This document shows positions 4,495-10,930 of a DNA stretch of 10,930 nucleotides, piece after piece. Numbering within the stretch: position 1 is the first letter of the stretch; every line of letters starts with the position of its first letter. The stretch is from NCBI GenBank assembly GCA_943914435.1, contig CALUBY010000020.1:1-10930 (forward strand), given 5' to 3'. The notes beneath the pieces were generated by a model. It was not told the origin of the DNA and did not search any database. It saw nothing but the letters and a program-made list of their open reading frames with translations. A program made the translations under genes and the position numbers. This DNA is from an uncultured bacterium. Lineage in GTDB: Bacteria > Patescibacteriota > Minisyncoccia > Phycocordibacterales > Phycocordibacteraceae.

Positions 4495-6629
4495 ACATAG
4501 ACGATCTTCCTAGCGGCGTTTCTCAAGCGGGATTGCAGTTTGATTATTCGGTGTGGACTCCTGGAACAACTGTCTCCGTTTGTAATGTTCCGTGGACTAA
4601 TGATTATCGTGATATTGTGCGATTCTCAAACAGAGCCGCTATAAACAATTATGTGGATAGCCGCACACAGGCCACACACGTTTTTCGCAATACTCAATAC
4701 ATTAGACAGAATACGGCGATTCGTCTGCCTATTCCGTTTGCGGCGGCCGATTTCTCTAATTACATTCGTGTTTCCAATCCCGCACAACCTGTATCATTCA
4801 AAGCGTCTAACGGTAAACATTACACTGATTTGCCAACTGACTATTATTATTTCATTACAGGTATGCGACACGTTGCACCTAACACGACTGAATTCACGGT
4901 ACAGTTAGATGTATGGTCAACCTATTTTGATCGCATCGTCCCTGGACGTGGATATTTGGAGCGGGGTCACGCAGGAATCGCCAATGAACACGAGTTTGAC
5001 AACTATGGCAGGGATTATCTCACTGTTGCAGAGGGCCTAGACATTGGCTCTGAATATGTTGTTAACGGTGCGTATCGTGAGATTGTCGGCAAGGGACAAG
5101 GCAATAATTACAACGTCATCATTTGGTCAACAACGGCCCTTGAAATTGACGCCGGTTCCGTCGATTCTCCGGTGCTGATTGCGGCGGCTGGAAGCAATTT
5201 CCATGATTTGCCTAATGGTATGTCGGCGTATTGGTTCCGTAACGCACAGGCTTATATTGATTGGGCCTATACCATGCGCGACAAGCCGTGGGTTATGCAG
5301 GGAATCACTAGCGTCGTGGCGGTCCCTCAGATGAATCGTTACGGTGTGACTAACCTGTCTAATCGTGACCGAATTGACGTGACGCATACGCCGCGAGAGA
5401 GAACGGCCGTACTTGCGGATAATTGGCGGACGTGGGCCAGGGCTCAGTTGCCACCGAAGTATCGTAAACTGTCGAAATTCTTGACGTCACCATACTGTGT
5501 TTTGGAAATGACGTCTTATACAGGCACGCCTCTCATTCTCAAGCCTGAAAATTGGCAGTCGCCCGATTTTATGGTGAGAGAAATTCCCTATTTCTCACAG
5601 CCTGGACCGCGCATACTGTTCTCACCGTACCGTTATAACGCCGGAACGGCACCGGTTGTCAAAGAGGGCGAACGCATTATTTCCGATGGCGGAGAGGGCC
5701 TGGACATGACGACGGGAATATATAATTTCCCGACGTTCTCAGTTGTCAACAATTCATATATGAATTATTTGGCAAGCAATGCCAACTCAATCAATTACCA
5801 ATTTCAGGCGAGCGATTGGTCACAACAAAAGGCACTCACCGGCGCGGCGAATTCCTACAATCAATCGTCGGCAAGCATGGCAAACATGCAAGCGCAATCA
5901 AACATTGGAATCAATCAAGCAGTACAGAGTAACGCTCTCACAAATAATTCTAACGGTCAAAGGGTTGGATTGAACGCTGGTAAATCGGTGGCAGAGGGGT
6001 TGATGGGTGCTAATCCCGCCTCTATTATTGGTGGCATTTCTAACGCCGCAACTATGGGAATGTCATATGGTATTGACGTTTCTCAGAACAATCAACAGTT
6101 AGCGATTAACAATAATGCGGCTATGGCCTCTACGCGATCCAATATGGATACAGCGGGTTACATGCGCGACACCAATAAGGAATATGCCGATTACGCGGCG
6201 AAAGGTGACTACGCTAATGCAATCGCTGGAATTAATGCCAAATTGCAGGACGCTAAACTCATGCAACCGTCAGTCGTCGGCCAGGTGGGTGGAGAGGCTT
6301 TCAATCTGGCGGCATTGTATTGGGGCTATGAAATAAAGGTGAAGATGGTCAATCCCGGCGTTATGCGTGCCATTGGCGATTTTTGGTTGCGATATGGTTA
6401 CAGTGTGAACCGATTTATGACTCCGCCTAATGATTTCCAGACAATGACTAAATTCACCTATTGGAAATTCCAAGAATTTTATCTGAATGTTGGCAACATG
6501 CCTGAGACATTCAAGCAGACCATTCGAGGTATCTTTGAAAAGGGCGTGACGGTGTGGCGCGATCCTGCCGATATTGCCACCATTTCAATTGAGGATAATC
6601 AGCCGATTGTGAGAGAGTATTATGTCTAA
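4491..6629 (+). CDS. Distal tail tube/knob protein (phi29 gp9-like)
   Basis: Forms the distal end of the short tail. The 712 residues compare with 599 in phi29 gp9. The N-terminal VPWTNDYRD (33-41) matches phi29 VPFSNDYKN. The segment around 115-145 (TGMRHVAPNTTEFTVQLDVWST) matches the gp9 pattern before its first insertion. The C-terminal RYGYSVNRF (634-642) and GIFEKGVTVW (680-689) match phi29 KYGYKINRV and IFDNGITLW. Between about 430 and 580 the protein is rich in Asn, Gln, Ser and Ala, with a small hydrophobic stretch around NPASIIGGISNAATMGMS (508-525). This corresponds to the region of phi29 gp9 whose long hydrophobic loops plug the tail and insert into the membrane. The start overlaps the amidase stop by ATGA; no strong ribosome binding site is seen, so translational coupling is likely. 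Confidence 0.93.
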   Translation: MNIDDLPSGVSQAGLQFDYSVWTPGTTVSVCNVPWTNDYRDIVRFSNRAAINNYVDSRTQATHVFRNTQYIRQNTAIRLPIPFAAADFSNYIRVSNPAQPVSFKASNGKHYTDLPTDYYYFITGMRHVAPNTTEFTVQLDVWSTYFDRIVPGRGYLERGHAGIANEHEFDNYGRDYLTVAEGLDIGSEYVVNGAYREIVGKGQGNNYNVIIWSTTALEIDAGSVDSPVLIAAAGSNFHDLPNGMSAYWFRNAQAYIDWAYTMRDKPWVMQGITSVVAVPQMNRYGVTNLSNRDRIDVTHTPRERTAVLADNWRTWARAQLPPKYRKLSKFLTSPYCVLEMTSYTGTPLILKPENWQSPDFMVREIPYFSQPGPRILFSPYRYNAGTAPVVKEGERIISDGGEGLDMTTGIYNFPTFSVVNNSYMNYLASNANSINYQFQASDWSQQKALTGAANSYNQSSASMANMQAQSNIGINQAVQSNALTNNSNGQRVGLNAGKSVAEGLMGANPASIIGGISNAATMGMSYGIDVSQNNQQLAINNNAAMASTRSNMDTAGYMRDTNKEYADYAAKGDYANAIAGINAKLQDAKLMQPSVVGQVGGEAFNLAALYWGYEIKVKMVNPGVMRAIGDFWLRYGYSVNRFMTPPNDFQTMTKFTYWKFQEFYLNVGNMPETFKQTIRGIFEKGVTVWRDPADIATISIEDNQPIVREYYV

Positions 6630-7605
6630 GAATAAGAAATTTGACGGTGTTTTTACTCAGTTCTATGAACCGCACCTGTCAGGAAATTTCAGAAACAATA
6701 GACCGCGCAATCGTCTACAGTTGCATGAGAATGTTTGGATTAGGCACCTTACCGAATTGACGGCAAATAGGTTTAAGTGGCGAAATCTTCCCGACTCTGT
6801 TGACGAACGATTCCTAGAATTGACGTTATTGCGAAACGGTGCTGTGCTGTTTTACAAGTACATGAGTGAGAATTACCCTGACAAGTATTTGGTATCCCGT
6901 TTCACAATCGGCGGCGGTACCCTTAATCACTATGACAACCCCACGAATTTTCAGCCGATTGCCACTAGCCTAGTGCCAGATGTTGTTGGACCGCGTAACG
7001 CCGTGCCTATTTATAATAACTATTTACGCACGCCTGAAATGGATATTGTCATGCTGTACGCTACTAAGTTCGCTCAGATTGATACGGTGATCGAGTCGAA
7101 TGTAGAAAATACTCGCAAGACAAAAGCAATTACCGCCGGTGAAACGCAAAGGCTGACGGCAGAAAACACTGTTAGGCAGATTTCTGAGGGTGTTCCCGTA
7201 CTGTATTTTAATGACAGTAATATGGGATTTAATGCTGACTCTGTTAATGTTCTGGACCTGGGGCCGCACCACGAGACTTTGCCTAATCTTATTGCCACAA
7301 AAGCTAAAATGTATAATGAATGTCTCAATATGCTAGGCGTTTCCGTTGTCAATCAAGACAAAAAGGAACGAATGATTACTGGTGAAGTTGACGCTTCTCA
7401 GGATCAGGCAATGGTCACAAGAAATATTGCGCACAATTCCCGTAAAATGGCGTGCGATCAGATCAATAACCTGTTTCCTGATTTGCATATTTCGGTTGAT
7501 TGGAACGCTGATAACGAACAACAGCAGACCGCGATGTATGGCGATGATTACGAATCTGTCAACGATGAAACGGATGACGAAGAAATGGAGAGTGAAACAG
7601 CATGA
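6622..7605 (+). CDS. Head-tail connector / portal (upper collar, phi29 gp10-like)
   Basis: Forms the dodecameric ring through which DNA is packaged and ejected. The 327 residues compare with 309 in phi29 gp10. The best landmark is MLGVSVVNQDKKERMITGEV: KKERM at 247-251 matches phi29 KKERMVTDEV, the channel (tunnel) loop whose paired lysines line the DNA path. Both lysines are kept here (K247, K248). Upstream, FKWRNLPDSVDERFLE resembles the phi29 FEWENLPPTINPSFLE segment, and GVPVLYFND and the SRKMACDQINNLFPDLHISVDW segment match the stem and clip surroundings. The C-terminus is strongly acidic (NDETDDEEMESE). The start overlaps the preceding gene by 8 nt, with GAGAGAG just upstream serving as ribosome binding site. 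Order and spacing are those of the phi29 late operon. Confidence 0.95.
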   Translation: MSKNKKFDGVFTQFYEPHLSGNFRNNRPRNRLQLHENVWIRHLTELTANRFKWRNLPDSVDERFLELTLLRNGAVLFYKYMSENYPDKYLVSRFTIGGGTLNHYDNPTNFQPIATSLVPDVVGPRNAVPIYNNYLRTPEMDIVMLYATKFAQIDTVIESNVENTRKTKAITAGETQRLTAENTVRQISEGVPVLYFNDSNMGFNADSVNVLDLGPHHETLPNLIATKAKMYNECLNMLGVSVVNQDKKERMITGEVDASQDQAMVTRNIAHNSRKMACDQINNLFPDLHISVDWNADNEQQQTAMYGDDYESVNDETDDEEMESETA

Positions 7606-8369
7606 CAGGCTCATTCACTATGACAGTTTCCGACCTAATGGGCGGCGACTATGATGCAGACGTAAAGATCATTGGCCTAGACGGTTACCCGATTTTCGAT
7701 GAACAGCACCGTAAGATTCTTAACGATAAAATTGTTATGCGGTATTGGACCCGTGAAATAGGCGTTGAAACGGATTCACTGTTCCGTCACCATATGCGGC
7801 GGACCATGAACGAAATTATGCCACAGTTCAATCAACTATATGAATCTACGCGCATAGAATTCGATCCAATGTCTACAATTGATGTTAAATCATTGGTTGA
7901 TAGTGAATCCCTGAACGATATTGTCAGTAATTCGACAAGCAACAGCGAAACAACGGCAAACAGTAGTACAAAGAATTCTAGTAGCACTAACGCTAAATCT
8001 CGCGCCGTGGCCTCTGAAATGCCACAAACACAGTTGGCCGGAAATCAGGACTATGCCACCAGTGCAACAGATTCCCTCAGTGACAGCGACTCCACAGGCA
8101 CCGCGAACGGGTCGGAGCAGACTCAGGGCACCGGAACCGAATCAGGGTCACAGAGTGCGGTCGGGTCCGGTAAGGTGGTCACTAGCACCAGTGGCCGACA
8201 GGCACCGGGCACGGCACTTATTCAAGCATATCGAGACCAGATTATTAACGTTGATGTGATGGTTCTGGACGCGCTAGAACCACTGTTTATGCAATTGTGG
8301 ACTAATCACGATTCATATTCAGAGCGTGGTAGTTTGGGAATTTCGTTCTATCAGTACCCTATTTTCTAA
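7602..8369 (+). CDS. Lower collar protein (phi29 gp11-like)
   Basis: Forms the proximal tail tube beneath the connector. The 255 residues compare with 293 in phi29 gp11. Residues about 28-90 carry the family signature: YPIFDEQHRKILNDKI, then REIGVET, then a basic LFRHHMRRTMNEIMPQFNQLYES helix. Residues about 105-137 and 160-205 are Ser/Thr/Asn/Gly-rich and low in complexity. Between them lies an ordered-looking island, MPQTQLAGNQDYAT (from 140). The C-terminus (about 210-255) is again ordered, with ALIQAYRDQIINVDVMVLDALEPLFMQLW. The start overlaps the connector stop as ATGA, preceded by GGAGAG, so the two are translationally coupled. Confidence 0.9.
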   Translation: MTGSFTMTVSDLMGGDYDADVKIIGLDGYPIFDEQHRKILNDKIVMRYWTREIGVETDSLFRHHMRRTMNEIMPQFNQLYESTRIEFDPMSTIDVKSLVDSESLNDIVSNSTSNSETTANSSTKNSSSTNAKSRAVASEMPQTQLAGNQDYATSATDSLSDSDSTGTANGSEQTQGTGTESGSQSAVGSGKVVTSTSGRQAPGTALIQAYRDQIINVDVMVLDALEPLFMQLWTNHDSYSERGSLGISFYQYPIF

Positions 8370-8373
8370 GGAT
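8368..8373 (+). promoter_or_regulatory. Ribosome binding site fixing the tail-fibre start at 8380
   Basis: AAGGAT overlaps the lower-collar stop and lies 7 nt before ATG 8380. It favours this ATG over the in-frame GTG at 8326, which lies inside the lower-collar gene and has no such site. Confidence 0.85.
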
Positions 8374-8379
8374 AAGCAA

Positions 8380-10275
8380 ATGAGCATTTCACCCGTTCCG
8401 ATTCGTCACATGGCCCCGTTGTCAAACATTACGCCGTTCACCTATTCCGACGGATGGACTTACCTGCAAGTTCTGACGCGTCTACGTGAATACTTGCAGG
8501 ACGTTCTCACGCCGGAATTTGCTAAGGCAATCGAGGACACCTATAACGAATTTCAGTCCGCAATGGATGAATACCATGCAGGAATGACGGTTAATGTTGA
8601 ACAGTTCAATCAACTGTTTACCGATTATGTCGCCAACGTGGAGGCGCGATTCCTGGAACTGGCTGAACCTATGGCAAAAGAGGCTGTAGACAATTATCTA
8701 GCCGATCCTGCCACGCTGAGCGCGCACGTCATTTCCACCACGGCTAGAGATGATTCTGTGAAGTACGGTCCAGAACTGGCGGTCAGTGAGGGTTGGACGC
8801 TCGGTAGCGGTTGGACTGGGGACTATGCTAACGGTTTCACGCATAGCCCTACCGGCGTGAAACCTTTGACGGGCACCATTCCCGGATTGTCCATTGGCGA
8901 TACCTACATGCTGGAATTCACCATTACCGGTGCCGATGCAAACGCCGCATTTGAACCTGAAGCCATTACGGTCACGCTGGGCGGTGTGGACATGTACCCA
9001 ATATATGAGGGTGGTTCCACGGTCACCACGTACCGGAGGGGGTTTACCGCTACCACGCTTGAACCGCTTGTTTTCACACCGATTTCCTCCGGTCTAGTTG
9101 CTACAGTGTCCGGCATTTCCGTCAGGCAGGTGGTGGGTGGAGCGTTGCCCACTTTCGTGTGGCGAGACAGTAGCGGAAACGTGGATACGGAATCGCGGAC
9201 CAACGGAAACTCTAACATTTTCTTTGGTCTCAATTCTGGCCGTTATAGCGCGGGCAGGTCCAGTGTTGGCGTAGGCGACAACGCGCTGTCTAGCGACATT
9301 TCCGGATTCTTTAACGTTGCCGTGGGTGCCCGCGCTTTGCAGAACGCTGAACGCGTTTCACGTAACGTTGCCGTAGGTTTCCGCAGTCTGGAAAACAATC
9401 TGGGCGGTGATAGGAACGTTGCCGTTGGACCATTCGCTCAACACTCAAACATTTTGGGGCGCGAAAATACAAGCGTGGGTATTGATACATTGTTCAACAC
9501 GAAGCGCGCTAACGGCAACGTTGCAATTGGCCTCTACAGCATGGCGTGGAGTGAAGATGTCACCGATAATACCGCAGTAGGAAAACAATCGCTACAGCGT
9601 GCGAGCAATGCTGTTGCTAATGTTGCCGTTGGCCCTTACGCGCTCAACAATGTTCAGGGTAATAGGAATGTTGCCGTAGGTGAAATGGCAGGTAGTTCAT
9701 TCGAGCAGGTTACCGCGTCAGTGTCTGTTGGTGCGAGAGCACACCAGCACACCACGTCAGGCGGTTTGCAGGTGGCTGTGGGCTGGCAGGCAGGTCAACA
9801 TTCCAACGGTGTCAATAACGTAGCGGTTGGTGCTAATTCGTTGTCCGGCAAGGCTGGCCTAACCAACGGCATTGAAAATGTCGCTGTTGGCTACAATGCT
9901 GGAATAAATATTGAAAGCGGCTCAAATAACACCCTGTTGGGTACTAGGGCCGGCGGGAGTCTACGCAACGGTTCAAACAATATTGCTATTGGCAATAGTG
10001 TTAGCGTCGGCGTAAATGCTGATAACCTTATGAATATCGGAAACCTAATTCATGGGCGGCTGGACACCAAGCGGATCGGGATCAACGTGGAAACCCCACA
10101 CGCGACGCTACATCTCCCGGCAGGCGACGGAACAGTTGCGTCAGCACCGTTGAAAATCTCGTCGGGCGGCACGCTCACACCCAGCCCCGAACCAGGAGCA
10201 CTCGAATACGCAAACGGAAAACTCTACTTCTCCACAGGCGCAGGCCGCCACGAAATCACCATGACCCTCATCTAA
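8380..10275 (+). CDS. Tail fibre / receptor-binding protein with YadA-head-like repeats (phi29 gp12 position)
   Basis: Predicted host-recognition appendage of 631 residues. Residues 1-110 are mostly helical and likely the trimeric, tail-attaching part. Residues about 125-252 read as a carbohydrate-binding-like beta sandwich: EGWTLGSGW, then TIPGLSIGDTYMLEFTI, then a late strand LVATVSGISVRQV, the usual spacing of CBM4/9-like modules in fibres. Residues 279 to about 550 are sixteen degenerate repeats around NVAVG, mostly 17 residues apart, typical of left-handed beta-roll heads in trimeric adhesins. Residues about 572-631 (ATLHLPAG, then LKISSGG, EPGALEYANGKLYFST) form a tip domain of a type I recall from many phage fibres carrying such repeats. 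From about 10060 the gene becomes GC-rich and C-skewed. No sequence similarity to phi29 gp12 is apparent; the role follows from position and architecture. It overlaps no neighbour, and its stop is followed at once by the next ribosome binding site. Confidence 0.88.
   Translation: MSISPVPIRHMAPLSNITPFTYSDGWTYLQVLTRLREYLQDVLTPEFAKAIEDTYNEFQSAMDEYHAGMTVNVEQFNQLFTDYVANVEARFLELAEPMAKEAVDNYLADPATLSAHVISTTARDDSVKYGPELAVSEGWTLGSGWTGDYANGFTHSPTGVKPLTGTIPGLSIGDTYMLEFTITGADANAAFEPEAITVTLGGVDMYPIYEGGSTVTTYRRGFTATTLEPLVFTPISSGLVATVSGISVRQVVGGALPTFVWRDSSGNVDTESRTNGNSNIFFGLNSGRYSAGRSSVGVGDNALSSDISGFFNVAVGARALQNAERVSRNVAVGFRSLENNLGGDRNVAVGPFAQHSNILGRENTSVGIDTLFNTKRANGNVAIGLYSMAWSEDVTDNTAVGKQSLQRASNAVANVAVGPYALNNVQGNRNVAVGEMAGSSFEQVTASVSVGARAHQHTTSGGLQVAVGWQAGQHSNGVNNVAVGANSLSGKAGLTNGIENVAVGYNAGINIESGSNNTLLGTRAGGSLRNGSNNIAIGNSVSVGVNADNLMNIGNLIHGRLDTKRIGINVETPHATLHLPAGDGTVASAPLKISSGGTLTPSPEPGALEYANGKLYFSTGAGRHEITMTLI
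9214..10029 (+). repeat. Sixteen-unit degenerate 51-bp (17-residue) coding repeat in the tail fibre
   Basis: The Asn-equivalent position of the N-[VITS]-[AS]-[VI]-G motif falls at residues 279, 295, 312, 329, 346, 363, 380, 397, 414, 430, 447, 464, 480, 500, 517 and 534. Twelve of the fifteen gaps are close on 51 bp or exactly 51 bp; the rest are 48 or 60 bp. The DNA core AACGTTGCCGT is exactly shared at 9313, 9364 and 9415 and nearly so at 9619 and 9667. These are coding beta-roll repeats, not a CRISPR array. Confidence 0.93.
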
Positions 10276-10279
10276 GGAG
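10274..10279 (+). promoter_or_regulatory. Ribosome binding site AAGGAG of the 39-residue gene
   Basis: AAGGAG begins inside the fibre stop codon and ends 8 nt before ATG 10288. It is the canonical form, whereas the other well-spaced sites in this window are AAGGAT or TAGGAT. Confidence 0.8.
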
Positions 10280-10287
10280 ACCACAAC

Positions 10288-10407
10288 ATGACCGAACTAG
10301 AATCCCTAGCACTGCTAATTGCAGACCTCAACACGCAAGTCCGGGCACTACAGCAGGCTGTGACCGATCGCGACGAAAAGATCGCGGAACTGACCAAGCC
10401 CACCTGA
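10288..10407 (+). CDS. 39-residue coiled-coil protein, unknown function
   Basis: A very short gene supported by a canonical AAGGAG site 8 nt upstream and a clear protein pattern. Residues L7, I11, L14, V18, L21, V25, D28, I32 and L35 fall in unbroken 4-3 heptad spacing, giving about four heptads of an acidic, amphipathic helix. It has no cysteine, signal or membrane segment. Composition (GC- and C-rich, C-ending codons) matches the end of the fibre gene rather than the general late region, so the two may have arrived together. Possible roles are a fibre trimerisation partner or chaperone, or a small structural peptide. I do not recognise a family, and no function can be assigned from sequence. 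Confidence 0.65.
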   Translation: MTELESLALLIADLNTQVRALQQAVTDRDEKIAELTKPT

Positions 10408-10436
10408 CCCAAAACCGGATTAGCAAAGTAGAAAAC

Positions 10437-10930
10437 ATGTGGACACAGGAACATTACGCGGTAACTATTAAGGCTATCGGAGCGGTGGAGTCCGATGGTC
10501 AGTATGACGCAATCAATTACAATGACCCAATAACAATAGGAATCGCGCAATGGTACGGCACCCGCGCCGCTGCCATACTGTCGGAGATTCGAGAGAAAAA
10601 TCCGACAGCATGGCAGGGCGTGGCCGCCTCGCTTGTGTCTGATCTGGATACGTATTCCGCGAGTAATGCATGGTGGACTAGCCGCTATCTCACGACGGCA
10701 GAGGGCAACAGTATTAAGCCCGTTCTACTGGCGAGTAAGGATATTCAGGACGCACGTTTGCGTGTTGATATTGACGATTATTTGGCGGCGGCTAAACGGT
10801 GGGGGCTGAACGTTAATGCTGTGCCTAATTCGGCGGCTTTTTTCTGCACTATGTATCACCAGAGCCCGTTACAGGCGCGAAATGTTGTTGAATCTCTCAC
10901 GTCAACCCCTACCCTAGAACAAATCTATAG
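10437..10930 (+). CDS. Lysozyme / transglycosylase-like tail protein (phi29 gp13 position), 3' partial
   Basis: The frame is open to the right edge with 164 codons visible. Residues 13-43 read AIGAVESDGQYDAINYND, then TIGIAQWYGTRA. This is the glutamate-centred layout of phage lysozyme-like domains (E18 as candidate catalytic acid, then Ser/Thr-x-Gly-x-x-QW), similar in plan to TES...SLGFGLVQW in phi29 gp13. The following helices include two Trp-rich turns (NAWWTSR, KRWGL). Position after the fibre gene matches phi29 gene 13, whose product is a tail-tip cell-wall hydrolase. A second catalytic domain, such as the M23 peptidase of gp13, could lie beyond the edge. The start ATG has only a weak purine stretch upstream (AAAGTAG). 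A free endolysin is the main alternative, but the amidase already fills that role. Confidence 0.75.
   Translation, partial: MWTQEHYAVTIKAIGAVESDGQYDAINYNDPITIGIAQWYGTRAAAILSEIREKNPTAWQGVAASLVSDLDTYSASNAWWTSRYLTTAEGNSIKPVLLASKDIQDARLRVDIDDYLAAAKRWGLNVNAVPNSAAFFCTMYHQSPLQARNVVESLTSTPTLEQIY

Noticed and set aside
8326..8379. GTG start at 8326 for the tail fibre
   Set aside because: It lies inside the lower-collar gene in another frame and lacks a ribosome binding site; ATG 8380 has AAGGAT at 7 nt.
9214..10029. Regular 51-bp repeats as a CRISPR array
   Set aside because: The units are degenerate, in frame and code for NVAVG-type beta-roll repeats without unique spacers.

Overview
This window is the right-centre part of a phi29-type phage genome: a small podovirus with a protein-primed family B DNA polymerase. 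All recognisable genes lie on the + strand. The identification rests on residue-level resemblance to phi29 proteins and on gene order: DNA polymerase (gp2), scaffold (gp7), major capsid protein (gp8), distal tail knob (gp9), connector/portal (gp10), lower collar (gp11), an appendage or fibre in the gp12 position, and a tail lysozyme in the gp13 position. The host is almost certainly Gram-positive, since two peptidoglycan hydrolases and strong purine-rich ribosome binding sites are present. An actinobacterial host is plausible but unproven; the hints are scattered segments near 63% GC and GC-rich hairpins with A/T-tract bases. The phage genes themselves are mostly about 45-50% GC by my hand counts of sample lines.

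Layout. 1-1301: the C-terminal three quarters of the DNA polymerase, cut by the left edge. 1357-1593: a small GC-rich gene for a ribbon-helix-helix type DNA-binding protein. 1594-1846: the largest non-coding gap (253 nt), holding a strong GC-rich hairpin, further inverted repeats that could fold as a structured RNA, and a second perfect hairpin with a T-rich tail directly before the late genes. 1847-3643: scaffold and major capsid protein, the latter with a C-terminal Ig-like domain. 3644-3756: two hairpins, the second a good intrinsic terminator. 3757-8369: amidase, tail knob, connector and lower collar, overlapping one another by 4 to 8 nt as a translationally coupled block. 8380-10275: a three-part tail fibre (helical N-terminus, carbohydrate-binding-like beta sandwich, sixteen 17-residue YadA-head-like repeats, conserved-looking C-terminal tip). 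10288-10407: a 39-residue coiled-coil protein. 10437-end: a lysozyme-like protein cut by the right edge.

How the genes fit together. The polymerase would copy the linear genome from a terminal protein, whose gene, like SSB, must lie to the left. Scaffold, capsid and connector build the prohead. Tail knob, collar, fibre and lysozyme form the short tail that binds the surface, opens the peptidoglycan and delivers DNA. The amidase would serve lysis or entry. The packaging ATPase and holin are not in the window and would be expected outside it. No integrase, genome terminus or convincing promoter is visible.

The points most worth a second look are the structured gap between replication and late genes, the composition break at the 3' end of the fibre gene, and the small regulator-like gene with composition unlike its neighbours.
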